Source: JBBSJT01 sp041691015
GTDB lineage: Bacteria; Chlamydiota; Chlamydiia; Chlamydiales; Parachlamydiaceae
NCBI GenBank assembly: GCA_041691015.1
Contig: JBEPVN010000002.1
Location: 13,699 to 77,698 of the forward strand
DNA: 64,000 nt
Direction of reading: 5' to 3'
Positions 33,300-40,295 of this stretch are shown here, piece after piece. The notes under the pieces were generated by a model that worked only from the letters and a program-made list of their open reading frames with translations, ran no database searches and was not told the origin of the DNA. Every line of letters begins with the position of its first letter. Position 1 is the stretch's first letter. The position numbers were made by a program, and so were the translations under genes.

Positions 33300-34925
33300 T
33301 TAACTAAAAAAAGATCGATTCACTAAAAGTACTTTTGGGACCTTTAAGGCACGTGCCACTTTTATTGCATTTTGAGTGTTAAGTGGAAGAATATTATTTT
33401 CAAATTGATTTATCTTTTTAAGATCTATTTTGGTACTTTTAAGTTTTTTAGAAAGTTCTTTCTGTTCCATATTTTTACTTACCCGAAGAATCATCATCGA
33501 TTTTCCTCGGATATTTCTTTCCTTTTTCCTCATCTGACTCATATAGTCGCTAATTTTTTTGTTAAGTTTTTTCAGTTCTTCTTTAGAAGCATGTGCCTCA
33601 ATTTTAGATGAAGTAGCTTTGCATATAGCCGACGAATCCAAACTAAAAAGTTTTTGAAGTCTTATTCTGTCCTTGCCCTTCATTGTTTTTATAAGGACCT
33701 TTTTAAAAACTACAAAATAATTAGGGGGTGTTTTAACATCTTGAATACGAGCTAAAACTTTATGCGCTAAAATATAGATTCTATTCATAATTTTAGCTTG
33801 TCCAGATACGTCCCGTCTCATAGCTTCCATGCGAAGCTTTAACATGACATCGCATTTTTTTTTGGATGTTTTTTTATCTATAAACATATCAAGTTGGTTA
33901 AAAACCCAAGTCTTAAGATTTTTTTTAAAGAATTTATTTAAAATTTCCATTTCGCTAGAAAAAACTTTAATTGCTTCTTTTGTGTCACTATCCTTAAATT
34001 TTTTTTGTTTTGCCTCAAGTATTTCTGTTGTTAGCGCTTGGATAAACTTTGCCATCGCAGCAACCGGCATTATTTTTCCCTGTGCTGCTTTATTGAGTAT
34101 TTTAAGAGCTAGAGTGCTAAAGTCTGAATCATGTTTAGTACCGTCTATCTTAATGTCTGCTTGATTAATGCAAATTGGGAGTGCCATAGTAGAGTTCATG
34201 CGAATGTACGTATACGTGTAGGGTAGGACCGTGACCTTTTTCTTCCTACTCTCTTTATGATAAGCTATTAAACTTGGGAAAGTACTGCCGTGAGCCGCAT
34301 TTCTTTTACAAACAGTTTTTCCTTTGCCCTTAAAATTAACACGAAGTTTGGTAGCACTAACAGCTTGATGATGAGTCGGCGCAACTTTAAAGATAAGTCC
34401 TGTACCAAAACAACAGCTGGTTAGTTGCAAAAGAAAATGTTCAATACGCCTTAAAAGATGTTCATTGATTGAGGGGCTATATATTTCAAGCAACGATCTC
34501 GTGTTTAACCAAACATCTCTTTCTTCTTTAGAATTTACAAAAATAGTTTTACTTAAAAATGTATTATCTTCATTAACCGTCTTTTCAATGGCTAGCTGAA
34601 AAGCTTTTCGTTTAGAGACTTTTGGGAGTTTATTTTGTTTATTCTTATGTCTATTTTCAATTTTTTTTTGAAATTTCGTTATTTTATTAAGCCGAGTTTT
34701 AAGAATTTTAAGACTTTTGTGACGTTTTAAATTTTTCTTATTAATTTTAGGCTTTGAATAAAGATAAGAAACGTTATGCTCAAAAACATGCTCATCTTTT
34801 ATAGAGATAGACTCATTAAATGGAAATTTGTAAAACTCATTGGTTTTTCTCTGTTCAGTCAGATCTGCTTTTGGTCCCAAATCACCTGATTTAATTAGAT
34901 TCGGTACGTAATTTTGAATAGTCAT
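33300..34925 (-). CDS. Large Lys-rich protein with C-terminal XRE-type helix-turn-helix
   Basis: 541 residues and very basic. Residues 474-541 fit an XRE/HTH_3 domain (MMILRVSKNMEQKELSKKL ... INQFENNILP ... AIKVARALKVPKVLLV). The preceding 470 residues have no motif I know; there are clusters of Lys/Arg (60-110) and helices in 330-470. It is upstream of umuD by 79 bases on the same strand and may control it. A palindrome at its own start suggests autoregulation. An HTH at the C-terminus after so long a segment is unusual. Alternatives are a nucleic-acid-binding effector or phage-derived regulator. Confidence 0.65.
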   Translation of the reverse strand: MTIQNYVPNLIKSGDLGPKADLTEQRKTNEFYKFPFNESISIKDEHVFEHNVSYLYSKPKINKKNLKRHKSLKILKTRLNKITKFQKKIENRHKNKQNKLPKVSKRKAFQLAIEKTVNEDNTFLSKTIFVNSKEERDVWLNTRSLLEIYSPSINEHLLRRIEHFLLQLTSCCFGTGLIFKVAPTHHQAVSATKLRVNFKGKGKTVCKRNAAHGSTFPSLIAYHKESRKKKVTVLPYTYTYIRMNSTMALPICINQADIKIDGTKHDSDFSTLALKILNKAAQGKIMPVAAMAKFIQALTTEILEAKQKKFKDSDTKEAIKVFSSEMEILNKFFKKNLKTWVFNQLDMFIDKKTSKKKCDVMLKLRMEAMRRDVSGQAKIMNRIYILAHKVLARIQDVKTPPNYFVVFKKVLIKTMKGKDRIRLQKLFSLDSSAICKATSSKIEAHASKEELKKLNKKISDYMSQMRKKERNIRGKSMMILRVSKNMEQKELSKKLKSTKIDLKKINQFENNILPLNTQNAIKVARALKVPKVLLVNRSFFS

Positions 34926-34955
34926 AATAGTTCCTTAATTTAAGAAACTATTATA
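34926..34955 (-). promoter_or_regulatory. Palindrome overlapping the -10 and ribosome binding site of the XRE gene
   Basis: On the minus strand AATAGTTTCTT (34952-34942) and AAGGAACTATT (34936-34926) pair over 11 positions (one would be a G-U pair in RNA). The second arm contains the ribosome binding site AAGGA just before the ATG. A TATAAT (34955-34950) overlaps the first arm. It could be an operator or, if transcription starts further up, a hairpin that hides the ribosome binding site. Confidence 0.5.
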
Positions 34956-34992
34956 ATATGTTTTATAATTATTTAGAATAATTATTTATCTC

Positions 34993-35640
34993 TTAATTCG
35001 TGCCGGGAATGAGGTCGCCATCAGCGATCACGCCTTGGGTGCCTTTTAGCATAAAGTGAGTATCGTGTGCTTCCAAATGTAGAAAAGCCATATTATTGAC
35101 ATAAGGTTTTTTGTATTCCTGTAATTTTAAATAAAGAAGAAGCCCTTTAAGAATTCCTCCGTGGGAAACAACAAGTACGGATTTTCCTCTAAATTGTTTT
35201 TTGATTTCTTCAAAAACAGGAATGACTCTCCCAATTGCTTGTGAATAAGTTTCTACTTGCTTTAGCTCCGGATGCAGGCTTTCAAAATCCGGCTCAAAGT
35301 GCTCGATAACGGGCTGAAAGCAGGCGCCATATTCAAGCTTTAGGCCATCAAAGCTTTTTCCTTCATGATTTCCCCAGGAGCGTTCCCGAAGATTGCTTGT
35401 CGTAATAACTTCGAGGTTTCTTCCGTAAGAAATAATTTCTGCGGTTTCTTTTGCGCGCATTAAATCCGAAGAATAAACAGCATCAAATTTTAAGTCGGTA
35501 AATTGCGCTTGCAAGGCGGCAGCTTCTTTTTTTCCTTCATTGTTTAAAGGAATGTCAGTGCCCCCTTGGAGCTTTTTTAATTTGTTCCAGTCAGTTTGAC
35601 CGTGACGCACCAAATAGAGATTACAAAAATCTTTTTCCAT
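34993..35640 (-). CDS. Histidine phosphatase (phosphoglycerate mutase-like) family protein
   Basis: 215 residues. Phospho-His motif LYLVRHGQTDWNKLKKLQGGTD, then YSSDLMRAKETAEII and the second catalytic His in VLVVSHGGILKGLL. The branch is that of GpmB/CobC-like phosphatases; the substrate cannot be told. Its ATG follows directly after the stop of the Cys-cluster protein gene (35641-36474), so the two form an operon. Confidence 0.88.
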   Translation of the reverse strand: MEKDFCNLYLVRHGQTDWNKLKKLQGGTDIPLNNEGKKEAAALQAQFTDLKFDAVYSSDLMRAKETAEIISYGRNLEVITTSNLRERSWGNHEGKSFDGLKLEYGACFQPVIEHFEPDFESLHPELKQVETYSQAIGRVIPVFEEIKKQFRGKSVLVVSHGGILKGLLLYLKLQEYKKPYVNNMAFLHLEAHDTHFMLKGTQGVIADGDLIPGTN

Positions 35641-36474
35641 TTATAAAGCCTCTTTTACTAAAATTTCTCGACGTAAACGAATCAGGTCCATCATTTGTTT
35701 TTGTGAAGAGTCCAAAACAACAGTGAGTCCGGGTTTAATTCCTTTTTCAGAAAGTTCAAACGCCTTCATTGTATTGCAAATGCGTCCATCAAGCCTGACG
35801 CCTATTCCTTTAATATCCACCATATTACCCAAATCACCAAACATTTCCAAAGTCATTTCACAGGCTGTGATCATGAATAAAATTTGTTTCCCTGGATTTT
35901 CTTCAATAATATCAAATATTTTTCCACCCACATAATGAATGGTTGGAATAAATAATGGAATGGATCTTTTGTCCGGAAGCGCATGAACTGCTTTTCCGAT
36001 AAAGCATTGATTGCAGACAGGATTGTTCAAATCATGAACGCAAGCATCTGTAAATCTGCCGGATGGACATTCAAAGGGCTTGTGGCAATAGGAAAATCCC
36101 AAAACAAACAAGCTATTTTTGTTTTCTAATAATTTTTTAAATTGTTCGATGGAGTCAATACCATAAAGAAAAAAGTCGCCTGATTTCTTATAAGATTTTT
36201 TCTTGAAGATTGATTTGATGTAGTTAGATAAATACCTGAAAGGATGTTTGAGAACACTTTTCAAGATTTTTAGATCGCGGTCTTCCTTAATGATCCATTT
36301 AAAACTTTTCCATTTCAAGTTTTTTGCAGTTTCAGGAGTAATCCCCGGCATGTTCGGCAAAACGGTAAGCTTTTTAATGGGCTTACATTCTTCTGCAAGT
36401 TTCGCATTTTTGTCCCATTCTTCTTCAGCTTTTTCCCAATTTGGGTGGGCATTCCAAAGTTTTAATTTATTCAT
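35641..36474 (-). CDS. Cys-cluster protein of unknown function (possible Fe-S or zinc site)
   Basis: 277 residues. Residues 123-160 contain Cys130, Cys136, Cys145, Cys154 and Cys157 (FSYCHKPFEC ... FTDACVHDL ... PVCNQC); Cys205 and Cys233 follow in hydrophobic strands. The pattern suggests a metal site and is reminiscent of DUF116-type proteins, but I cannot confirm that. The C-terminal half looks like an alpha/beta fold with GIGVRLDGRICNTMKAF. It is divergent from the SNF2 gene (31 bases between starts) and co-transcribed with a phosphatase. Confidence 0.65.
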   Translation of the reverse strand: MNKLKLWNAHPNWEKAEEEWDKNAKLAEECKPIKKLTVLPNMPGITPETAKNLKWKSFKWIIKEDRDLKILKSVLKHPFRYLSNYIKSIFKKKSYKKSGDFFLYGIDSIEQFKKLLENKNSLFVLGFSYCHKPFECPSGRFTDACVHDLNNPVCNQCFIGKAVHALPDKRSIPLFIPTIHYVGGKIFDIIEENPGKQILFMITACEMTLEMFGDLGNMVDIKGIGVRLDGRICNTMKAFELSEKGIKPGLTVVLDSSQKQMMDLIRLRREILVKEAL

Positions 36475-36505
36475 AACAGTAAACTCGTGTATAATTCAAA
36501 AAATT

Positions 36506-39040
36506 ATGAAAGAAATTACCTATACTATAGATAAAGATCTGTCGCTTAAAAGCTCCGCTCTCGTTGTCAAAGTGACGGAATCTGGCAAGGATGCTCATTA
36601 TCTCAAAAATATCGTTCCAAGTCAATGGCTTCAAGAATTAAAAGCAATGGCCATGACAGGTAAAATTTATTTTAATGGAAAACATTTAGCTGCCGACTTC
36701 TATGGGAAAGTGGATTTTTCCTACCATGTTGAAAATATAAATAACCAAATAAAATTATCCGGAAAACTCAAGTGGAGCAATCAGGAAATAGATCTTTTAG
36801 ATTGTGACTTTCTTTTTCAAGGCCCCCCTCTTTTTTTTATTAAAGGCATCCATTTAAAAATCATAGGAACAGAGGTAACTTATAAAGAACTTAAAAAATT
36901 GCAGGATGGATTTACGTTTAAGCCCTCAGACATTGAAGAATTGGAACTTTTAAGTTTGGAAGATGAAAACGAACCGAAAATTTATATTACAAACCATGCC
37001 AAACTTTGCTTAAATCAATCCAAAGAGCCAACCCCTTATCTAATCTTAAAAGATAGAACAGGAGCTTTTGCAGACCTTTGGATGGATTATGGAGATGATA
37101 AAAAGCCCTACAACGATCTAAAATTAAAAACATCTTCAGAAAAAGCGTTTGAGCAGGATTTATTCGAAACTGATTTTGTAAAAAAACAAATGGGTAATTC
37201 TAATTATTACTGTCCTTTAGACAAGGTTTCCAAAAGCTTGACTTTTTTACTTGAAATAGGCTGGAAAATCTTTGATTTTAAAGGCAGATCTCTCCTAAAG
37301 CCGTCAAGTTATGAGCTTGAATTAAATGAAGAAAATAAAAAAATCTTAGTAAGAGGCTCTTTAAATTATGATTCCCATAAAGTAGATTTATCAAGAGTTG
37401 CAGGGGCTTTTAACAAAAGAGAGCGTTTCATTGAAATTTCAGATCATACTATCTGTTTAATTCCGGATCATTTTGAAAGTAAAGACCTCGAAAGTTTGAT
37501 GGAAATCTCAGAAGTTGTAGGAGATGCGCTTGTTTTTAAAACGCATAAAATAGGTGCGATCGAAGATTTACTGAGTTCAAAAAATGTTGTTTTGAGTTCA
37601 TCGCTCCATGATTTAAAAGAAAAATTAAAAGGTTTTTCCGGGGTTTCCTTATTTCTTCCGCCCTCTGAATTTAAAGGCATTTTACGTCCCTATCAGCAGG
37701 AGGGAGTCAATTTTCTGAAATTTCTTTATGACTTTCAGTTTCACGGGATGCTTGCAGATGATATGGGGCTTGGAAAAACAGTTCAAGTCCTTGCCTTTTT
37801 ATCGCAAATAAAATCTAAAAATCCAACGCTGATTGTTCTTCCGGCATCATTGGTCTTTAATTGGGAACTCGAAATCAAAAAATTTACGCCCCACTTAAAA
37901 GTTTCCATCCATCATGGAAAAAACCGTTTCCCTGCAATTGATTTAAGCGCTGATATTATTTTGACAACTTACAGCATTATTAGAATGGACTTGCATCTAT
38001 TTCAAAAAGTTGACTTTGAATGCCTTATTTTGGATGAGGCACAAACCATAAAGAATGCTGATACTATAACTGCAAAAGCTTTATGTTCTCTAACAGCGCG
38101 CTTTAGACTTTCGATAACCGGCACTCCGGTTGAAAACAACTTAAAAGAACTCTGGTCACACTTTTACTTCTTAATGCCGGAGCTACTCGGAGATGAAAAC
38201 CTCTTTTTAGCAGATGTGCAAGCTTCCGCATCCGATATGCGCTACCTGCAAAAAATAAAGAAGAAGATCAAACCTTTTATCATCAGGCGAAAAAAGAACC
38301 AAGTCGCAAAAGACCTGCCGGAACGAATTGAACAAACGGTTTATGTGGAAATGGAGCCGCTCCAGCGTAAAGTGTATGAGGATTACTTGTCAGGGATTAA
38401 AAATTCCCTCATAAAAAAAGTGAGCTTGGATGGTTTATCAAAACACCGCATGGAAGTTTTAGAAGCGATTTTAAGACTGCGACAAATTTGCTGCCATCCG
38501 CTATTGGTATCACACGATTTGGAAGAAAACATTCCAAGCGCAAAATTGGAATCGCTTTTAGAAGACATTGATACAGCAGTTTCTGAAGGCAGAAAAATTC
38601 TTATTTATAGCCAGTTTACAAGCATGCTCAAATTGATTGCAAAAGCAGTAACAGAAAAAAACTTAAAATTTGCTTATTTGGACGGTAGTACGACAAACAG
38701 GGAAAAAGTTGTTTCAGAATTTCAGGAAGACTCAAAAATTCCTTTATTTCTAATCAGCTTAAAAGCTGGCGGCATCGGACTTAATTTAACGGCTGCAGAC
38801 TATGTCTTTATATTTGATCCTTGGTGGAATGACGCTGTTGAAAATCAGGCGATCAATAGAGCTCACCGCATTGGAAGAAAAGATACCGTGTTCGCAAAAC
38901 GCTACATCACGCTTGAAACAATCGAAGAAAAAATGATGACCTTGAAGAAAAATAAGGAAAAAGTAGCTTCCGATATTTTGGATGACGAATTATCAGTTGC
39001 CAATTTTACTGAAGATGACTTTAAGTTTTTATTAAGTTAA
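36506..39040 (+). CDS. SNF2/SWI2-family ATP-dependent DNA translocase
   Basis: 844 residues from ATG 36506 (MKEITYTIDKD); a longer frame runs back over the divergent gene and is not credible. The first ~400 residues are an N-terminal region typical of bacterial SNF2 proteins. Motifs: I ADDMGLGKTVQVLAFL (about residue 415), II LDEAQTIKN, III SITGTPVENNLKELWS, V GIGLNLTAADYVFIFDPWWN and VI AINRAHRIGRKDTVFAKRY (about 785). It probably remodels DNA-protein complexes. Chlamydiae typically carry one or two such enzymes. Confidence 0.93.
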   Translation: MKEITYTIDKDLSLKSSALVVKVTESGKDAHYLKNIVPSQWLQELKAMAMTGKIYFNGKHLAADFYGKVDFSYHVENINNQIKLSGKLKWSNQEIDLLDCDFLFQGPPLFFIKGIHLKIIGTEVTYKELKKLQDGFTFKPSDIEELELLSLEDENEPKIYITNHAKLCLNQSKEPTPYLILKDRTGAFADLWMDYGDDKKPYNDLKLKTSSEKAFEQDLFETDFVKKQMGNSNYYCPLDKVSKSLTFLLEIGWKIFDFKGRSLLKPSSYELELNEENKKILVRGSLNYDSHKVDLSRVAGAFNKRERFIEISDHTICLIPDHFESKDLESLMEISEVVGDALVFKTHKIGAIEDLLSSKNVVLSSSLHDLKEKLKGFSGVSLFLPPSEFKGILRPYQQEGVNFLKFLYDFQFHGMLADDMGLGKTVQVLAFLSQIKSKNPTLIVLPASLVFNWELEIKKFTPHLKVSIHHGKNRFPAIDLSADIILTTYSIIRMDLHLFQKVDFECLILDEAQTIKNADTITAKALCSLTARFRLSITGTPVENNLKELWSHFYFLMPELLGDENLFLADVQASASDMRYLQKIKKKIKPFIIRRKKNQVAKDLPERIEQTVYVEMEPLQRKVYEDYLSGIKNSLIKKVSLDGLSKHRMEVLEAILRLRQICCHPLLVSHDLEENIPSAKLESLLEDIDTAVSEGRKILIYSQFTSMLKLIAKAVTEKNLKFAYLDGSTTNREKVVSEFQEDSKIPLFLISLKAGGIGLNLTAADYVFIFDPWWNDAVENQAINRAHRIGRKDTVFAKRYITLETIEEKMMTLKKNKEKVASDILDDELSVANFTEDDFKFLLS

Positions 39041-39054
39041 TTAACTAAAAGCCA

Positions 39055-39094
39055 CTGATATTTCGTTTTATTAATAAAATTAACGAAATATCAG
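39055..39094. terminator. Bidirectional hairpin between convergent genes
   Basis: CTGATATTTCGTT (39055-39067) and AACGAAATATCAG (39082-39094) are perfect 13-base arms; the loop TTTTATTAATAAAAT also folds. It follows the SNF2 stop and faces the stop of the small gene at 39115. Confidence 0.7.
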
Positions 39095-39114
39095 GAATTA
39101 GGAATTAATAGATC

Positions 39115-39315
39115 CTACTCTACCTCTTGATCATCGTTTTCCATGTAAACTTCAGGGTTTTCATTGATTTCTTTAGCTGTTGCTTTGATTGTTTCAAGAC
39201 CATGACTAAAACCGACATCACGCATCAATTGGTCTACATAGGTTAATTCTGAGATAAGTTGATCATTGATGGATTCAAGACCTGCGATTTTTCTTTCTAA
39301 TTCTTTCTTTGTCAT
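39115..39315 (-). CDS. Small acidic coiled-coil protein under a sigma54-type promoter
   Basis: 66 residues from ATG 39315, preceded by GGGGGA. Residues 1-32 (MTKKELERKIAGLESINDQL...) form a heptad-like helix; the C-terminus is acidic (ENDDQEVE). An upstream extension of the frame overlaps the promoter and is not used. A consensus sigma54 promoter lies 53-69 bases upstream. As I recall, a small hypothetical gene (CT652.1) is one of the few mapped sigma54 genes of C. trachomatis; this could be its counterpart, which I cannot verify. Confidence 0.7.
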   Translation of the reverse strand: MTKKELERKIAGLESINDQLISELTYVDQLMRDVGFSHGLETIKATAKEINENPEVYMENDDQEVE

Positions 39316-39367
39316 ATATCCCCCTTTTGCCCTTCTCTCTGATTTGTTTGTCTTATGGTGAGATTGA

Positions 39368-39384
39368 TGCAAAAGCCGTGCCAA
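39368..39384 (-). promoter_or_regulatory. Consensus sigma54 promoter
   Basis: The minus strand reads TTGGCACGGCTTTTGCA, matching YTGGCACGRNNNTTGCW at every defined position. A start near 39357 gives a leader of about 42 bases before the small gene at 39315. Confidence 0.85.
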
Positions 39385-39423
39385 GTTTAGCAGGAAGAAG
39401 TTTTTTTAAGAAGGCGATTGGCA

Positions 39424-39467
39424 TAAAAAAACCGAGCTTCCAACATTTCCGGCGTTGAAAGCTCGGT
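39424..39467 (-). terminator. Rho-independent terminator (minus strand) between two sigma54 promoters
   Basis: Arms 39431-39444 and 39454-39467 form a 14-pair stem in RNA (one G-U pair), followed on the minus strand by TTTTTTT. No minus-strand gene lies directly upstream; the nearest transcription start is the sigma54-type promoter at 39504-39520. Confidence 0.8.
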
Positions 39468-39493
39468 AACCAAACAAAAGGAGCGCTAATATA
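39424..39493 (-). ncRNA. Candidate sigma54-dependent small RNA (about 65-70 bases)
   Basis: Inferred from a sigma54-type promoter whose start would fall near 39493 and a strong terminator ending at 39424. The interval contains no usable open frame; about 27 bases of 5' sequence precede the terminator stem and could be the active part. The alternative is an orphan or decayed duplicate of the downstream promoter. Confidence 0.4.
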
Positions 39494-39503
39494 AAGCATA
39501 TGA

Positions 39504-39520
39504 TGCAAATTCCATGCCAA
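39504..39520 (-). promoter_or_regulatory. Sigma54-type promoter, upstream copy
   Basis: The minus strand reads TTGGCATGGAATTTGCA, one mismatch (T for C in CACG) from YTGGCACGRNNNTTGCW. The bases that follow, TCA, are the same as at the downstream promoter, so the two may be duplicates. Confidence 0.75.
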
Positions 39521-39717
39521 AGCAGATTTTTTTATTTAATTTTCAAAAGAAATCCTGCAAAATAACATTTTAAGTCTGTCGCGGCAGCGGCATACGCATC
39601 AAGCTTAAAGCCAATGCAAAGGGCTTTTTCGGAAGAAGAGAGAGAACCTGGGTTCAGATAGGGTCCGGGGTCTTAAGCTTGAGGAGCGTTTAAGATAACA
39701 TTTAAAGGAGTGAACAG
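39521..39717. other. Gene-free upstream region of the sigma54 promoters
   Basis: No open frame of note. Such regions usually carry the activator (AtoC-type) binding sites 100-200 bases upstream of sigma54 promoters; I see no convincing palindrome. GGGTCCGGGGTC at 39660-39671 resembles the REP-like words elsewhere in the window. The end is the leader of the gene at 39718. Confidence 0.5.
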
Positions 39718-40278
39718 ATGACTCATCATTATTGTGATTATTTTTGGAAAGAAGGCATACCTTATGGGATTGCAGCTGTTGATCCCTCTACTATTAATGA
39801 ACCTACCTATAAAATAGTGATGGACCCCTACAGAAAACATATCTCCATAGAACAATACCAAAAAAATGTTTTTCAAAAGATGGTTTATGACTCGGCCTTT
39901 CTTAATTTCAGGCACTTAAAAAATGAGGACCATAGAGCCTGGCAAAAAATAACCGTGAGTGAAACAGAAGAAAAAATTGTCTGCCATTTAAGAGATCAGG
40001 ATGATCGTTTGGTTTTTGAAGAAATCTACTTTTTTAAGCAAGATTTCTGCTATGAATGCCACGCAATATCTCCCCATGGGATTTTGATCTCAATCCAACG
40101 AATGCTCTACAAAAAACTTCACGATCCTTGCAATGGAGTCATTTTGTTTGATTCCAATGATCATCCGGTGGTTTTTAAAGAATATGAATTCGATGAGGAT
40201 GCGCATACGTTTACTGATCTGATTGTAGCTAAATGGAACATGCAAAATTTCAAGGTTTTAGTTACATGCCTACAATAA
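39718..40278 (+). CDS. Hypothetical protein
   Basis: 186 residues; a strong AAAGGAG site precedes the ATG by 7 bases. It is soluble, rich in aromatic residues, His and Asp (MTHHYCDYFWKEGIPYGI; DFCYECHAISPHG). No signal or membrane helix. It lies alone on the plus strand, convergent with the F-box-like gene (stops 17 bases apart) and divergent from the sigma54 pair. No family recognised. Confidence 0.65.
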   Translation: MTHHYCDYFWKEGIPYGIAAVDPSTINEPTYKIVMDPYRKHISIEQYQKNVFQKMVYDSAFLNFRHLKNEDHRAWQKITVSETEEKIVCHLRDQDDRLVFEEIYFFKQDFCYECHAISPHGILISIQRMLYKKLHDPCNGVILFDSNDHPVVFKEYEFDEDAHTFTDLIVAKWNMQNFKVLVTCLQ

Positions 40279-40295
40279 CATTTGAAACGGTGATA

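Noticed and set aside
36248..36505. N-terminal extension of the SNF2 protein
   Set aside because: It is antisense to the 5' half of the divergent Cys-cluster gene; ATG 36506 gives a sensible start.
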